A stretch of DNA of 64,000 nt, taken from contig NC_092572.1 in NCBI RefSeq assembly GCF_037975245.1, forward strand, positions 8,199,501-8,263,500. The letters are read 5' to 3'. Below the pieces are notes generated by a model. The model saw only the letters and a program-made list of their open reading frames with translations. It was not told the DNA's origin and made no database searches. The position numbers and the translations under genes were made by a program. The first letter of the stretch is position 1. Each line of letters opens with the position of its first letter. This document shows positions 23,501-34,000 of the stretch, in pieces. The DNA is from Apostichopus japonicus. Its lineage: Eukaryota > Echinodermata > Holothuroidea > Aspidochirotida > Stichopodidae.

Positions 23501-26500
23501 ATTATAGAATTATATCCTTCTGTTATTGACTAACGTCTTTAAAGGGAATACATTATGTTTAGTTCTCACGTGTTCCCAGCCAGTAACGCTTTCCTGATGT
23601 TCCTCATTTTTGTCAGCAGCAGCTGACGCTGATATGACACACATTACTACATTGGCTCAACATGACACAACAAAATCAACTGAACGACCCGTTACAACAA
23701 AGGAGGGAGTTAAGAGTAAGTGTTTTCGAATTATGGTAGTCAACTATAAATTTCAAATTACCGTTGACAGAAATTTTAATAATAATCAACATGATTTAAT
23801 TTCCAGTAAAGATAGTGTCGGACATTTCTTCTACCGGTAATATCATGGTGAACTTACAATGTATTGAATTAAAATGTAAACTGAAATCTTGGGAACTTCT
23901 TTAATTTCAGTAGAATTAATAACAATATTTAGCAAGATATAGATCATAGGAAATTATTGAAAGATACATCTTTATGTAATTCCTTTTCACTTTTCTCTGT
24001 CCCTTGATAACTGCTGACTTATTACTAGATCAATCGGTCATCCGTTTACATGCGGTTAAATTGATTTAATGTCAGTCCAACAGGAAGATACGTTAACCTT
24101 TATAGATTGCAGCTATATAGAGGACGTAAATTTGTCATTTTTTGTTTCGATGAACCACGGTTCTATATCAAAAGCGCAATATGATAATTTGCCCTTAAAT
24201 AAAAGACCTATGTTAAATTACATACGTTCCATACGTTTCTTGAAAAGAATTTATCTATTTGGTTGAGTCGTAAACAGGTGCACATACGTATAATCCTACC
24301 GTTGATTATTGTAAAGAAAGCTACTTCTATTATGTTGTTTTAATATTTGTATTGGCGTTGTCATGGCAGCTGAAGATGCGAATTTTATGCGAGTTTGTTA
24401 CAAAGGAAGGAAATAGATGATGAAGTTATTATTTCTCCTTCATAAATTTACAAGTCAAACATCTCTTCTACTTTTAATGTTTTGTAACTGCTTAAAATCA
24501 AATTGGGCCATTAAACCAGTTTTTCATACGCACCCGTGCGTACTGTTGCTTCAATAAGAAATAATCACGTGTATTCTACTGTGTGTATATTTCATGCGGT
24601 GTGATAGGATAAATATCAGCCTTGAGTTTCTGACATGAGAGTTGACTTTGGAGTTTCTCGGATAACTTAACTTTTGCTACTTTTCTGGTAATTTTGGACA
24701 TTGTTTTTGTTCTGGAAATCTTTTCCAGCCTAACAGATAGTTGTACTAGCCTAGTTGTAAACCTCAGCTATTTTCTTCATGGCCAGCTTAAAAATCCACA
24801 CTTTTCTTGCTTTATTTTGTGGTGCAGATATTGCTTTTGTTTGTCTATCAACCACTGGAACAACCATGCTCACATACACAAAAGGTGATCTTCTCAGCTT
24901 AAGACAGCCAAGATGCAGATTATCTTCTGACATCTATTCTGCTATAAGAAGTTTAAATATATGTGCAGTGAAGCGAACCAGAAGAGGTCGTAGGAGAGGA
25001 AGAAAGGACAATGAACTTGCTTCTTTATCTAAAAAAGGACGCAATTTGCACTTCGGGCTTTGGAATATTCGCTCAATAATAGCTGAAAACAAAGTGACTT
25101 CATTATGTAACCTTATCCTTGACCAACATATGGATGTAATGGCAATAACAGAGGCATGGTTAAAGGGAGATGACAGTGATGATTGTATTTTAGCTGACTT
25201 ACACACTTCACTTCCAGACTTTGCTTTTTACCATTGCCCACGAAATAAGGGTAAGGGAGGAGGAGTTGGCTTTTTGATCAGGAAGGGTTTTGATGTGAAA
25301 TTAAATGACAGTGGCTTAGGTCTTTTGAGTTCATCGATCTCAACATTTCGTCATCAAAATCAACAATACGCATGATCGGACTATATAGGCCTCCCCCAAA
25401 CAACAAAAATAAATTAACTTTTGAAATGTTCATCGATGATTTTTCATCTCTACTTCAATTGTTATCCTCTCCCACAACCTCTTTAATTATCATGGGGGAT
25501 TTCAATATTCATGTTGATGTTCCATCAGATCAAAACTTTGCTTCTTTTGATGACTTACTCCAAGCTTTTGATTTCCAGCAACATGTCTCTGGTCCAACCC
25601 ACAGAAATGGACATGCACTTGATCTTATCATTTCACATAAAGACTCGGATCTTGTTAAATGTACGTGTGTGCATGATGAACATTTATGTACTTCTGACCA
25701 CTCAGTTGTAAGTTGCCTCATTAATATGGACCGACCACCTCCTGTCAGGAAATTCACTCAAAGGCGCAACCTATAGAACAATGATTTTGACCAATTTCGT
25801 TGTGACATTGGATCTTCATCTTTACTGATAAATCCGCAAAGTTCTCTTGACTCTCTTGTGGACCAATATTACTCAGTTCTTAGGACAATTATAGATAAAC
25901 ATGCACCTGTCACAAGAAAGGCTGTAATTATGCGCCCAAGGGCAAAATGGTACAGCAGAGACATCCGATTAGCAAAACGTGAGAAACGTAAATGTGAAAG
26001 AAAATATAAACAATCCGGTCTCATTGTCCACAAACAGCTGTACATGACTCAATGTAAACATTACAAAGATTTGCTAATCTCCGCAAAGTCCTGTTATTTT
26101 CGACAACAGATTACCTCCGCAAACCAGAAGGATATGTTTCGTATTGTAAATAAGCTAACTTCACCGGAAGTGGAAAATACCCTCCCAAAATATGATGTCG
26201 CTGAGAATCTTGCCAATCGATTTGTTGATTTCTTTCAACAAAAAGTAAATTCTCTCCTACATGCTTATCCTGACTATGGGACTGGTAATAATCCGATGGA
26301 ACAATGTAAATCAAAGTCAGTTTTTACTGCTTTCAAAGAAGTGAGTGAACAAGATGTTTTAAAAGTTATTAACTCGGCACCAGTTACCTCTTGTTTTTTG
26401 GATACTTTGCCAACATATGTCTTCAAGGAGTGTATTTCAGACTTACTACCAGTCATCACGAAAATTGTTAATCTTTCTTTCACTTCAGGTCAGTTACCAT

Positions 26501-29500
26501 GCTCACTGAAGCAAGCGGTGATAATTCCTCATATTAAAAAACCCAAGCTTGATGCTAATAATCTTGCAAATTACAGACCTATATCAAACCTCCCTTATCT
26601 ATCCAAGCTTATCGAACGTATTGTTTGCAAACAGTTTCAAGATTATCTTTCAAACAATGATCTCTATGCGAAAATGCAATCTGCATATCGAGCAAATTAC
26701 AGCACAGAAACTGCTCAACTTTATGTGCAGAATAGCCTTCTCTGTGCCCTTGATGAGCGTAAAGATGCTTTACTAGTCCTGTTGGATTTTTCATCCTCCT
26801 TCGACACAATTAATCACCAAACACTTTTAACACGTTTGCATGAAAGATATGGTGTTGATGGAGTTCCATTGTATTGGATGAAACCATACTTAGCAAACCG
26901 TACCCAATGTGTTATTGTGGATCAAAATCTGTCAAAGGATGTTACGCTTGCAACTGGAGTCCCACAAGGCTTAGTTCTGGGGCCGTTACTTTACACCTTG
27001 TATGTAGCTCCATTGCATGATTTAATCATTTCAGCTAATATGCAAACTGTTATTTATGCTGATGACATTCAGTTATTCACATCTTTCCATCCTGATCATT
27101 GTTCTGATGCTATTCAAAAATCCAAAACTGTATTGCAGATGTAAAATCATGGGCTATATCAAACAATCTTTTTATCAATGACTCAAAGACTGAAATCCTC
27201 CATGCTACCTCGCAATTTAAATCCACAACAATCAAATCTATTTCAGTCAAAATTGATCAGACTACCATCACTCCGTCCACGCACGTCAAAAGTCTAGGAG
27301 TTGTACTGGATCCCCATCTAAGCATGAAACAACAGGTCAATGCTGTTTGCAAATCATCATACAATGCCGTACGGAAGATCAGCCGGATACGGAAGTTTTT
27401 AACCAAAGATATCACTACAAAACTTGTATGTTCCTTGATAATGCCCAGGCTTGACTAATGTAACTCCCTTTTATTTGGCCTTCCTGACTCTACACTGACA
27501 AAACTTCAAACTGTTCAGAATTCTGCTGCCCGGTTAATATCATGTTCATCGCGTCATGATCACATGTCTCCAGTGCTTCAATCACTCCATTGGCTTCCAG
27601 TAAAACATCGGTCAATTTATAAGCTCCTCCTCTTAACGTACAAATCACAACACTCCCTTGCCCCTGGTTACATTACAAACTTAATTCCTCAGTATCATCC
27701 TCAACGCCAACTTCGCTCGTCTACAAAGTGTCTTCTTGCCACCAGCCATACCCCAAACACAAAGTTTTATGGAGAAAGAGCCTTCATCTCTGCTGCACCT
27801 CATCTCTGGAACAATCTACCATCTTCAATTCGCAATGCACCATCGGTTGACTGTTTTAAGCGTCTCTTAAAAACACATTTATTCCAAAATTTACAGTGAT
27901 TTGTCTTGCATATTTGTGTACTTGTTTTAAGCGCTTTGAGGCCTTTGCATAAAGCGCTCTATAAATACTTGCTTATTATTATTATTATTATTATTATTAT
28001 AATCACGTGTATTCTACTGTGTGTATATTTCATGCGGTGTGATAGGATAAATATCAGCCTTGTTGCAAAGTAGGCTACATTCGCATCTTTTCTATTATAC
28101 CTCAATCATTACGTACACAGTACAAAGGGGAAAACTGTTTCCACGATAAGTGTAATTACAAACCAAGAGACTTTTGTATCAGAGAGTGTGGGTTGGGATG
28201 GGGACGATGCGGGCGTGTAGTAAGTGTTACATGGTGTCTATAGGATTGATTAATATCATTGTAATATTAGGTTATTAAAATAGCTTGGCATCGCTCATGT
28301 TACACTATGCAACAATACAGACTCATGCAACAACACATTTTGTATTAGCTGTTGATAGTTTGTTATCGCGGGTATCCGCTGATTGACAGAAACAGGAAAA
28401 CGGAGCAGAATTTCGAAATATGTCATATACTGTGTTGGTAGAATATCAATTAAACACGACGCCTACCAGAAAGGAGTTAACACAAGTTTAAATGTAGCAT
28501 CCAGAGACGGGAAGTTTGATATCAATCTCCACAGGCAGACCTACGGGCAGGTTTAATTAATTTGTCGTTCATTTATTGAAGATGACGATCTTTTTCATTA
28601 AACACTGTACTAGTGGAGGGTCTACTTTTATCAAAACGGTGCAAAAGTTATGCAATTATATCAATTTGTTGTGTGGAATTTTATGCAGTTACTGTTAACT
28701 GCCGAATCAGCACCAAAAAAAAACGATTAAGGGGGAAGTGCTTACTCACCCGTCGCATCCCCCTTCCCTTCCCACGCACACCCTGCGTACGGGCGTACAA
28801 GATCATAGCCTATGTAAATTTTCGCACCACTAATTTTATGTTTATTCAATTATTTAATCAGTATGAAATGTCATCTGAAAAGTAATTAATATTGAAACAA
28901 AGAATAACTAAACAGGAAACACGTGTTAGATTTTAACTTCTTTCTACTTCTTTTCAATACACGAAGTGACATACATTATCTGAACAGGTCAAAAAGCAGT
29001 TCGACTGTGGCCCTATCTATTTGCATTAATGCTTTGAAAATTATATGTTTGGCTATTGCAAGTAGACTATATGTATAACTGTATGTTTTTCTTATTGTAA
29101 CAAACCGGGCCAAAACCGGACAAATTTACCTCAAGATACGTGATTTCTTTGATTCGGAAACAATTGATATTTACGTACATTGTCATATTTATATATCCTT
29201 ACCGGTTTCGAAGCTCTCAACATGCAATCAGGGTCCATAGCCTAGGCGGTCGGGTGTCCGCATATTAAGCGGGAGGCCCGGGTTTAAATCCCGGTGGAAG
29301 CTGGAAGTTTTTTCACTGTTCTGGATTTTCCAACTCACTACAATTTCAATTATATGTATATATACAAAACTATATATCTCTCTCTCTATATATATATGCA
29401 TATATATATATAACTATATATCTCTCTATATTAAGATATATATTTATACATCAATATATATATATATATATAGCGTATGAATATGATCTCGTATCTGGAG

Positions 29501-31056
29501 CTGTTCATGCCTCCTCCAGCTGTTCAAATATTGTTTAAGATCTCCTTTAGTCTTAGTCTTAGTCTGTTTTAGGTAAATTACATTGTAACCTTTTTTAAAT
29601 GTCGTGAAATACGGTACTATTTAGCTTTGTCATTTTCAACCGGTGACTGATTGTAGGGGGAAAAAGTATCCTAGCCAACTATTAATATAAGATTATCATT
29701 GACGAAAGTTGTAGTCTATTAAGATGCGATACTAACAGTTTTGAAATCAATGTGAGTGCACTTCTTGTAACGATAAATTATATTGGTGATCAAATTAAAA
29801 TAGTTACGTTTTAATTTGAAGTTTTATGTTAGTAGAATTGATAACAATATTTAATTTTAAAAGGACACTTATGAAAGATGAATATCGATGTCATTCCTTT
29901 TCACTTTTCTCTGTTCCTTTGATACCGACTGACTTCTGACTGGAACAGACCAGTCGATGTACTGGATTAGTGATGATAAGGTAACTTGGACTGAAGCAGT
30001 GGATAGATGCCGCAATTTATCCAACAATGGTCACCTCGTGCACATTGACAACGAAGAGGAGAATGATGAAGTAAAGGCCTTTCGAGAGCAAACCTTAGGC
30101 GGGTTTAATTGGATCTGGATAGGCATCCATGACTCGGAAAAAGAAGGTAACAAACAAACAAAAATATTAAAACAGCCATCGTCTTTGGTGGCTAATGCCC
30201 CGGATCGTGATCAGAAATATGCATAATATTACTGAAACTACCTTCGAATATGATGAAAGTAGTCACAACGCCATCCTCAATTTATTTTCACTAAACTAGA
30301 AGTCACAATCAACATCTCTTTACTCAAAAAAAAAAAAAAAATACAAAATACAAAACGATCTTATTAGGTACCAGTGTCTATTTAATGTATTAAGTTGTCG
30401 ATATGCTAATTATTTGAATTTAAAATTGATAGGTCCTGCTAATGAATTGTGGTGATATGATGTGTTAAATTGAATAATAAAAATTAACAATTAAATTGGA
30501 GGATTAATATCTAATATGAAAATGATCAGCTTTGTTAACTCATCTTAGATGAAATACTGGCAGAATGGATTGCTGATTTAAATTGGGTAGCCCTACTAGG
30601 TTTAGTCATTTAGTATTATTTCAATTAGCTTACTTGCGAACAAATGGAGGGGCAATAGGGATAGGTGTGGGTTGGTAAGCTTTCTGAGGGTTAAAAAACA
30701 ACTTGAACATGAATATGAGATAGGTTTAGAAAATATTCAGTTAGCTAAATTAGTTGACAATACTGGTGATATTTAGTGTATCAACAATTGATGTACGTTA
30801 CTTTCCGCTAATACATTGAAAAGCATTGGAAAAGTTGATTTCGTAATTGGTATTGTACTTTTATTTTCAAGGAGTTTGGACATATGAGGACGGTAGCAAC
30901 CTCACGTATGTCAATTGGGGTTACGGAGAACCAAATAGTGGAAACGGATACGTAGACGAAGACTGCGCGGTGATGAGCAAGGGTGGTGATTATATCGACG
31001 CGAATTGTGAAATATGGAAGTTACATTTTTGTTGTGAATATTACGTTGTTATTTAA
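14525..31056 (+). CDS. Gene B: secreted C-type lectin (unit 1)
   Basis: Five exons (14525-14576, 17875-17988, 23617-23715, 29949-30146, 30872-31056) join to 648 bases, 215 aa plus stop, all introns phase 1. Order: signal peptide (1 to about 20), two Ser/Thr-rich stalk exons (to about 88), and a C-type lectin-like domain split over two exons. The domain shows [10 protein letters not shown], the helix cysteine (DRC), WIWIG, WTYEDGS, the EPN motif of mannose-type ligand binding, and the last cysteines (NC, FCCE). The classical WND is replaced by YID, so the calcium site may be weakened. The usual N-terminal Cys-Tyr start is Met-Tyr. An NQS glycosylation site is created across the exon 3/4 junction. 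Likely a soluble innate immune lectin (inference). Two introns have been expanded by transposons. Exon linkage over 16 kb was made by eye. Confidence 0.68.
14577..17874 (+). other. Gene B intron 1
   Basis: About 3.3 kb. It holds the 25-bp minisatellite at 16606-16905. No other exon is convincing. Confidence 0.5.
16606..16905. repeat. 25-bp minisatellite, about 12 units
   Basis: Units of the form CTAATATTCGTACATAATAT plus ATAGG repeat with an exact 25-base spacing at 16631, 16656, 16681, 16706 and 16731, then drift with small indels. Confidence 0.9.
17875..17988 (+). CDS. Gene B exon 2, Ser/Thr-rich stalk
   Basis: 114 bases, phase 1 at both ends. The acceptor is a strong polypyrimidine tract ending CTCCCGCAG and the donor GAAG^GTAAGT. 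A second good donor, CAAG^GTACGT at 17959, would also leave phase 1 and give an 84-base exon lacking the most Ser/Thr-rich ten codons. Alternative stalk lengths are therefore possible. Confidence 0.65.
18005..18089 (+). repeat. 86-bp repeat unit, left of Harbinger insertion
   Basis: One unit of the same repeat as 22861-23290, cut off from the array by the Harbinger element directly after TTTAGAGACTA. Confidence 0.85.
18378..19035 (+). pseudogene. PIF/Harbinger transposase remnant
   Basis: The first frame from ATG 18378 has RERIFRD, typical of the N-terminal HARBI1-like region, and stops near 18525. The next frame (18530-18979) has a helix-turn-helix-like part (ALAECASIHECSKSSASRALRRV) region and AGFPQVVG, where the family has GFPxVVGxIDGTH. 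Here the catalytic Asp position reads Tyr (VYGT). After about 18945 a different frame gives GDYGYPLQPWLMTP, the GDSGYPLxPWLxTP block. The stretch between, and the C-terminal Glu region, are missing. It has at least one stop and one frame change and is inactive. Confidence 0.78.
19250..19646. mobile_element. hAT-like MITE nested in the Harbinger element
   Basis: The left end is CAAGGGCGTAGGAACC and the right end in reverse complement CAGTGGCATAGGAAGG. Flanks CTTTAAT (19243-19249) and TTTTAAT (19647-19653) resemble an imperfect duplication. About 397 bp with G-rich/C-rich subterminal tracts and no coding potential. Because it lies inside the transposon, it inserted later. Confidence 0.62.
20480..21375 (-). 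pseudogene. Harbinger Myb/SANT-like accessory gene remnant
   Basis: Minus-strand pieces fit the DNA-binding partner protein of PIF/Harbinger elements. ENFSRQEMFILCLFVKEYRD and KLFGR appear near 21250-21340. Then, in another frame, KMKWSDLKILAKKYQRAKH at about 21170-21230, where the Myb/SANT-like family has KWxDLKxxAKKK. An exon-like piece follows at 20966-21064, with acceptor TTATTTTAG and donor CAG^GTACAA, and another piece starts at 20583 after TTCACAG. The frame change after KLFGR suggests decay. Confidence 0.6.
22861..23290 (+). repeat. 86-bp tandem repeat array, 5 units
   Basis: Units start GTCTATTAAGTGTAAG at 22861, 22947, about 23031, 23119 and 23205. Each ends with a perfect hairpin, GTCTCTA-loop-TAGAGAC in intact units. 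The same unit occurs once at 42632 and 61234 and as four diverged units at 57196-57545. It always lies upstream of a Ser/Thr stalk exon. Confidence 0.9.
23617..23715 (+). CDS. Gene B exon 3, Ser/Thr stalk
   Basis: 99 bases, phase 1 at both ends. Acceptor TTTTTGTCAG and donor AAGA^GTAAGT. Encodes [17 protein letters not shown] followed by a Thr/Lys-rich tail. Its sequence is identical to the unit 3 exon at 61657-61755 and nearly so to 43059-43157. CAG repeats at the acceptor allow NAGNAG-type variation. Confidence 0.72.
24563..24624 (+). repeat. 62-bp target-site duplication, left copy
   Basis: Identical over 62 bases to 28001-28062. The pre-insertion sequence occurs once, without LINE, at 44114-44175 and 62721-62782. 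Confidence 0.92.
24625..28000 (+). mobile_element. CR1/L2-type LINE retrotransposon
   Basis: 3,376 bp ending in a (TTA)n tail and flanked by a 62-bp duplication. It encodes an APE-type endonuclease, a reverse transcriptase and the C-terminal tail typical of CR1/L2-group LINEs (LxSLHWLPVxxR, LWNxLPxxIR, FKxxLKTHLF). The 3' end has AGCGCTTTGAG and AAAGCGCTCTATAAATA before the tail, as in many CR1/L2-like elements. I found no separate ORF1. The empty site in units 2 and 3 shows it inserted after the unit duplicated, or into only one copy. Confidence 0.92.
24779..27899 (+). pseudogene. LINE ORF2: endonuclease and reverse transcriptase, disrupted
   Basis: Frame 1 (24779-25320) has a basic RRGRRRGRK segment, then endonuclease motifs HFGLWNIRSI, ITEAWL and GGGVGFLIRKGF. 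A frameshift near 25320 leads to a frame with IGLYRPP and MGDFNIH. An in-frame TAG lies at 25774-25776. The main reverse transcriptase part (25858-27144) has NYRPISNLP, LLDFSSSFDTINH, GVPQGLVLGP (usually GVPQGSVLGP) and the catalytic YADDIQL. A frameshift near 27130 and a stop near 27456 (MPRLD*CNSLLFGLP) follow. The tail runs to 27899. With at least four lesions this copy cannot make a full protein. Confidence 0.9.
28001..28062 (+). repeat. 62-bp target-site duplication, right copy
   Basis: Right-hand copy of 24563-24624, directly after the LINE (TTA)n tail. Confidence 0.92.
29193..29352 (+). mobile_element. tRNA-derived SINE, copy 1
   Basis: Starts TATCCTTACCGGTTTCG. The tRNA-like core has an A box near TAGCCTAGGCGG and a degraded B box (GGTTTAAATCCC). 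The tail ATTTTCCAACTC runs into (TA)n. The same element lies at the matching place in unit 3 (63935 to the window end). Confidence 0.75.
29345..29472. repeat. (TA)n/(TC)n tract
   Basis: Mixed TA and CT microsatellite following the SINE. The equivalent region in unit 2 (45119-45272) has expanded as ATATATATCA units. Confidence 0.88.
29949..30146 (+). CDS. Gene B exon 4, C-type lectin domain first half
   Basis: 198 bases, phase 1 at both ends. Acceptor GACTGGAACAG and donor GAAG^GTAACA. 66 residues with [24 protein letters not shown] and WIWIGIHD. It is one codon longer than the gene C copy, and the two differ by about 10 nonsynonymous and 1 synonymous bases. Confidence 0.9.
30147..30871 (+). 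other. Gene B intron 4
   Basis: 725 bases between the two lectin-domain exons. It is nearly identical to the gene C intron at 46640-47373, in contrast to the diverged exons on either side. Confidence 0.8.
30872..31056 (+). CDS. Gene B exon 5, C-type lectin domain second half
   Basis: The acceptor is TTATTTTCAAG and the stop TAA is at 31054-31056. It reads GVWTYEDGS, then GEPN (sugar and calcium loop), DEDCAVM, YIDANC and FCCEYYVVI. The loop after EPN has three extra codons relative to gene C. The AATAAA at 31055-31060 overlaps the stop codon. Confidence 0.9.
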
Positions 31057-31060
31057 TAAA
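31055..31060 (+). promoter_or_regulatory. Possible poly(A) signal overlapping the stop codon
   Basis: AATAAA formed by the last two bases of the TAA stop and the next four bases. It is conserved at 47545-47550. Use of this signal would give a 3' UTR of only about 20 bases. Later A-rich sites could be used instead. Confidence 0.4.
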
Positions 31061-34000
31061 AGACAGGATTGACTAAAGAAAAGGAACGATAACTGCTAAA
31101 AGAGTAAAGAACATCGTTAAGCTTTCGACATTTTCTTGTCTTGTGTTGCTCTTATTGAACTTTTACGTAGACATAATTCATACTTGTTATTCATCGGTCG
31201 AATACGGCCTTCTCAATACGTCGTACTTCTACTAATCACATACCAATGTAATACTTGAAGAAAAAAAACTTACTTTTCTATTGTTTATTTTTTCTATTGT
31301 TTACAGTAAAATATAAGCATCAATTACTGATCACGTTATATCTTAGCAATGTATGTATTGATATATATATAAATATATAAAAATATGTATATATATATAT
31401 ATATATAAATTTATATATATATATATATAAACATAAGGTACGAATTCGATAAGGTAAATAATTTGATGTATTCAAACTTAGGACACTAATGTAATAATTT
31501 TTTGATGTTATAGGTTTATGAAACGGAATTCGATAAGGTAATTAATTTGATGAAATCAGACTTAAGACACTTATGTAAGAATGTCTCGATGTCAATAGTT
31601 TATTTAACGGAAATCGAAAATGGAAGTACTTTGATGTATTAAGATTAAAAACATTTATGTAATCATGTTGGGGTTTTTTCGCGCTTCGCACGTGTAAACC
31701 GTCTTGCGGCGGTTTTTGTTTACATTTCTTAAGATGGTAGCAAAACACTATGAAATGGCTGAATAACATATGGTTTGATCCACATCAAATATCCATGTGT
31801 TAAACCATTTACTAATCAGGGGTACCGGAAGGCAATAACATTGCACCGACTTCAGCCTGGTGTAATCCCCGAAAGGTTTGAAAAGATCTCTCTCAGAAGC
31901 ATTGGCCAACAAATGTGACCCCCTAAAAATTCTAGTTTGGCAATTGCATATTACCGGCGCTACGATGGGCAGGGCAATAACCTCACACACCTGGTATTGT
32001 CTTATAAAATGTATTCTGCAATGCAAAATAGCCAAGAATGTTTTTCCTCCCATTTTTGGCTGTCAGGTTACAGGAAATTGAAACTAAAAGTCTTTAACTT
32101 AAAAAAGCATATTTGGGCTTACCCCAGAATCCCCTCCCCCTTCCACCCGTCTAGAGATCAGTACAAACTGGGATTCAATTTGTTGGCTTCGCCCGAACAA
32201 AGGTTTACCCCCCTGATTTTTCTTTTCACCACACATGCCACCCTTCCGATTTGTGGTGCTTACGACGCATGCGCAGTTCCGAAGTGACCCTCGAAAGATG
32301 TGACCCCACATTTGTTAAAGCTTTCTACACTCATCCCCTCGACCCAGGGAAAATTCGAACGCATTTGCAAAAAATGCTGATAGGACTGCATTAACCATTT
32401 ACTAATCTGGAATGGCTCCGTATAATTACGTTCTAATAAATATCGAATCTATTTTTTTAGTAGAGTGAACTTTCGAGATTGCAAACTTACATCCGCCATT
32501 GATACACAATACTTTGCAATTATCATCAAGGAACCTTGCACTTCGCAGACAGTCTCTTGTACTGCGCACCTTATGAAGTTGTTCCATAGCACCGTAGCAA
32601 TACACTGGCCTAACCATTTCTGCGGACTGGCGAAAGCTTCAGTTCGTATTCCATCAGAATGAATCCATTTGTGGTTTGAAGTTGCTAAATAACGTCGTAT
32701 TACCTCATTTCAATTGGGGACGGGAATTTCCCATTCGCCTCTCCTTAGCCTAGTTCGGAGGGTTAAATAACTTCGTCTTTTCTGGCAAAATGGGAGCGGT
32801 GTGGTACATCTGGAAGGAGTTCAAACAGAAAAAAAAAATATCAAAAAAATACCAAAAGTGGAACTTCAAAATCACCTTACAAATTTATAGAAATATCACA
32901 AAGCATCAGTTTAAAACAAAGAGGACACCATCGTAAGAAAAACAGGTGCAAAGCACACTATAACATTTCACTGCGCACTTAGTAGGTTCCCTAATTCAAA
33001 AGCCTATCTAGTTTCCAGACTGTTGTTTCTTGGGTTCATAATTGATGTGTTTTCAACCGCCACCGGTCAATAACATGTTTTATTGAAGAAAAACATCAGT
33101 TCTTCCGGTGGTGATATAATTTTAAGATTCGACTTTTAATATACACAATTGAACATTAAAGTGCGTAATATTTGGTCCCACCATGCTACACGCTCCACAA
33201 CCACAACGGCCAGTCTGTCTACCCTGTTGCCCCACTCCAGTCTCTGGTACGCTAAGCAGCAAGCGAAAGGCAGCAGGTTCTGTTTGTACAGTCGGTATAT
33301 CCAGGCACGTAGCCAGCTCTGTCGGTCTTGGAAGGGGGAGAGGATGGGCGAAATTAAGATGAACGTTTCTATCATGGTTTACATTTAATTGTGAAATATC
33401 GAAGCTATCGATCTATTGTAAAAACATTATTATCTGTTTTTTATTGTTCTTGAATTTCTTTCCCTGGAGCTTCTGCTGTCTGAACTGTTTCTATTAGTAT
33501 CACTTTTGAAAAGTTCTACTTGAGCACAAATAAATAACGTCAACGAAATCCTTTTCTAGAGCGTCATGTCTGCTTCATCTCAACTGTTTGTGCTCTCGAT
33601 TCGACCCCGGTGAGTTCAATACAGTCATTCGGCAGGTCATGTGATGTCATAAGGCTTGGAAGTGTCTACGGGATGCAACTAAACATGGTATGTCTGCAAC
33701 ATATTTTCCGCTTGCATTGTCATATATGGTAACCTACATAAAAACAGTTTCTTAACGTAGTATTACAGGCTCTTCCAACGCATGCAATCAACAATTTAAA
33801 GGTATTCCATTCTGGGGTTAACTAAGTTTATTTTTAATGATTTGAAAGAAGGTATACGGCTGGTTTCAAGGAAAAATAACAACGTAGAGCTTCAATGTTT
33901 CGTTATATTATTTTTACAATATTTCTCTTGAATTTCTATTTTTTAAAGGGGGGGGGGGTTGAGGGGGTTTGGTGGATTCCCATCGGTTTTACTTGCATTT

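Larger units (their letters stand above)
17989..23616 (+). other. Gene B intron 2
   Basis: Contains the 86-bp repeat array split by the PIF/Harbinger element (18090-22858), then about 330 bases of unit sequence leading to exon 3. Confidence 0.6.
23716..29948 (+). other. Gene B intron 3
   Basis: Holds unit sequence shared with units 2 and 3, the LINE (24625-28000), a tRNA-type SINE (29193-29352) and a (TA)n tract (29345-29472). The conserved open frames near 28613-28885, 44707-45018 and 63352-63627 sit in intron sequence shared by all copies. I see no splice signals supporting them. Confidence 0.55.

Noticed and set aside
32426..32662. Overlapping open frames on both strands conserved in units 1 and 2
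   Set aside because: Conservation is explained by the recent segmental duplication; no motif or splice sites.
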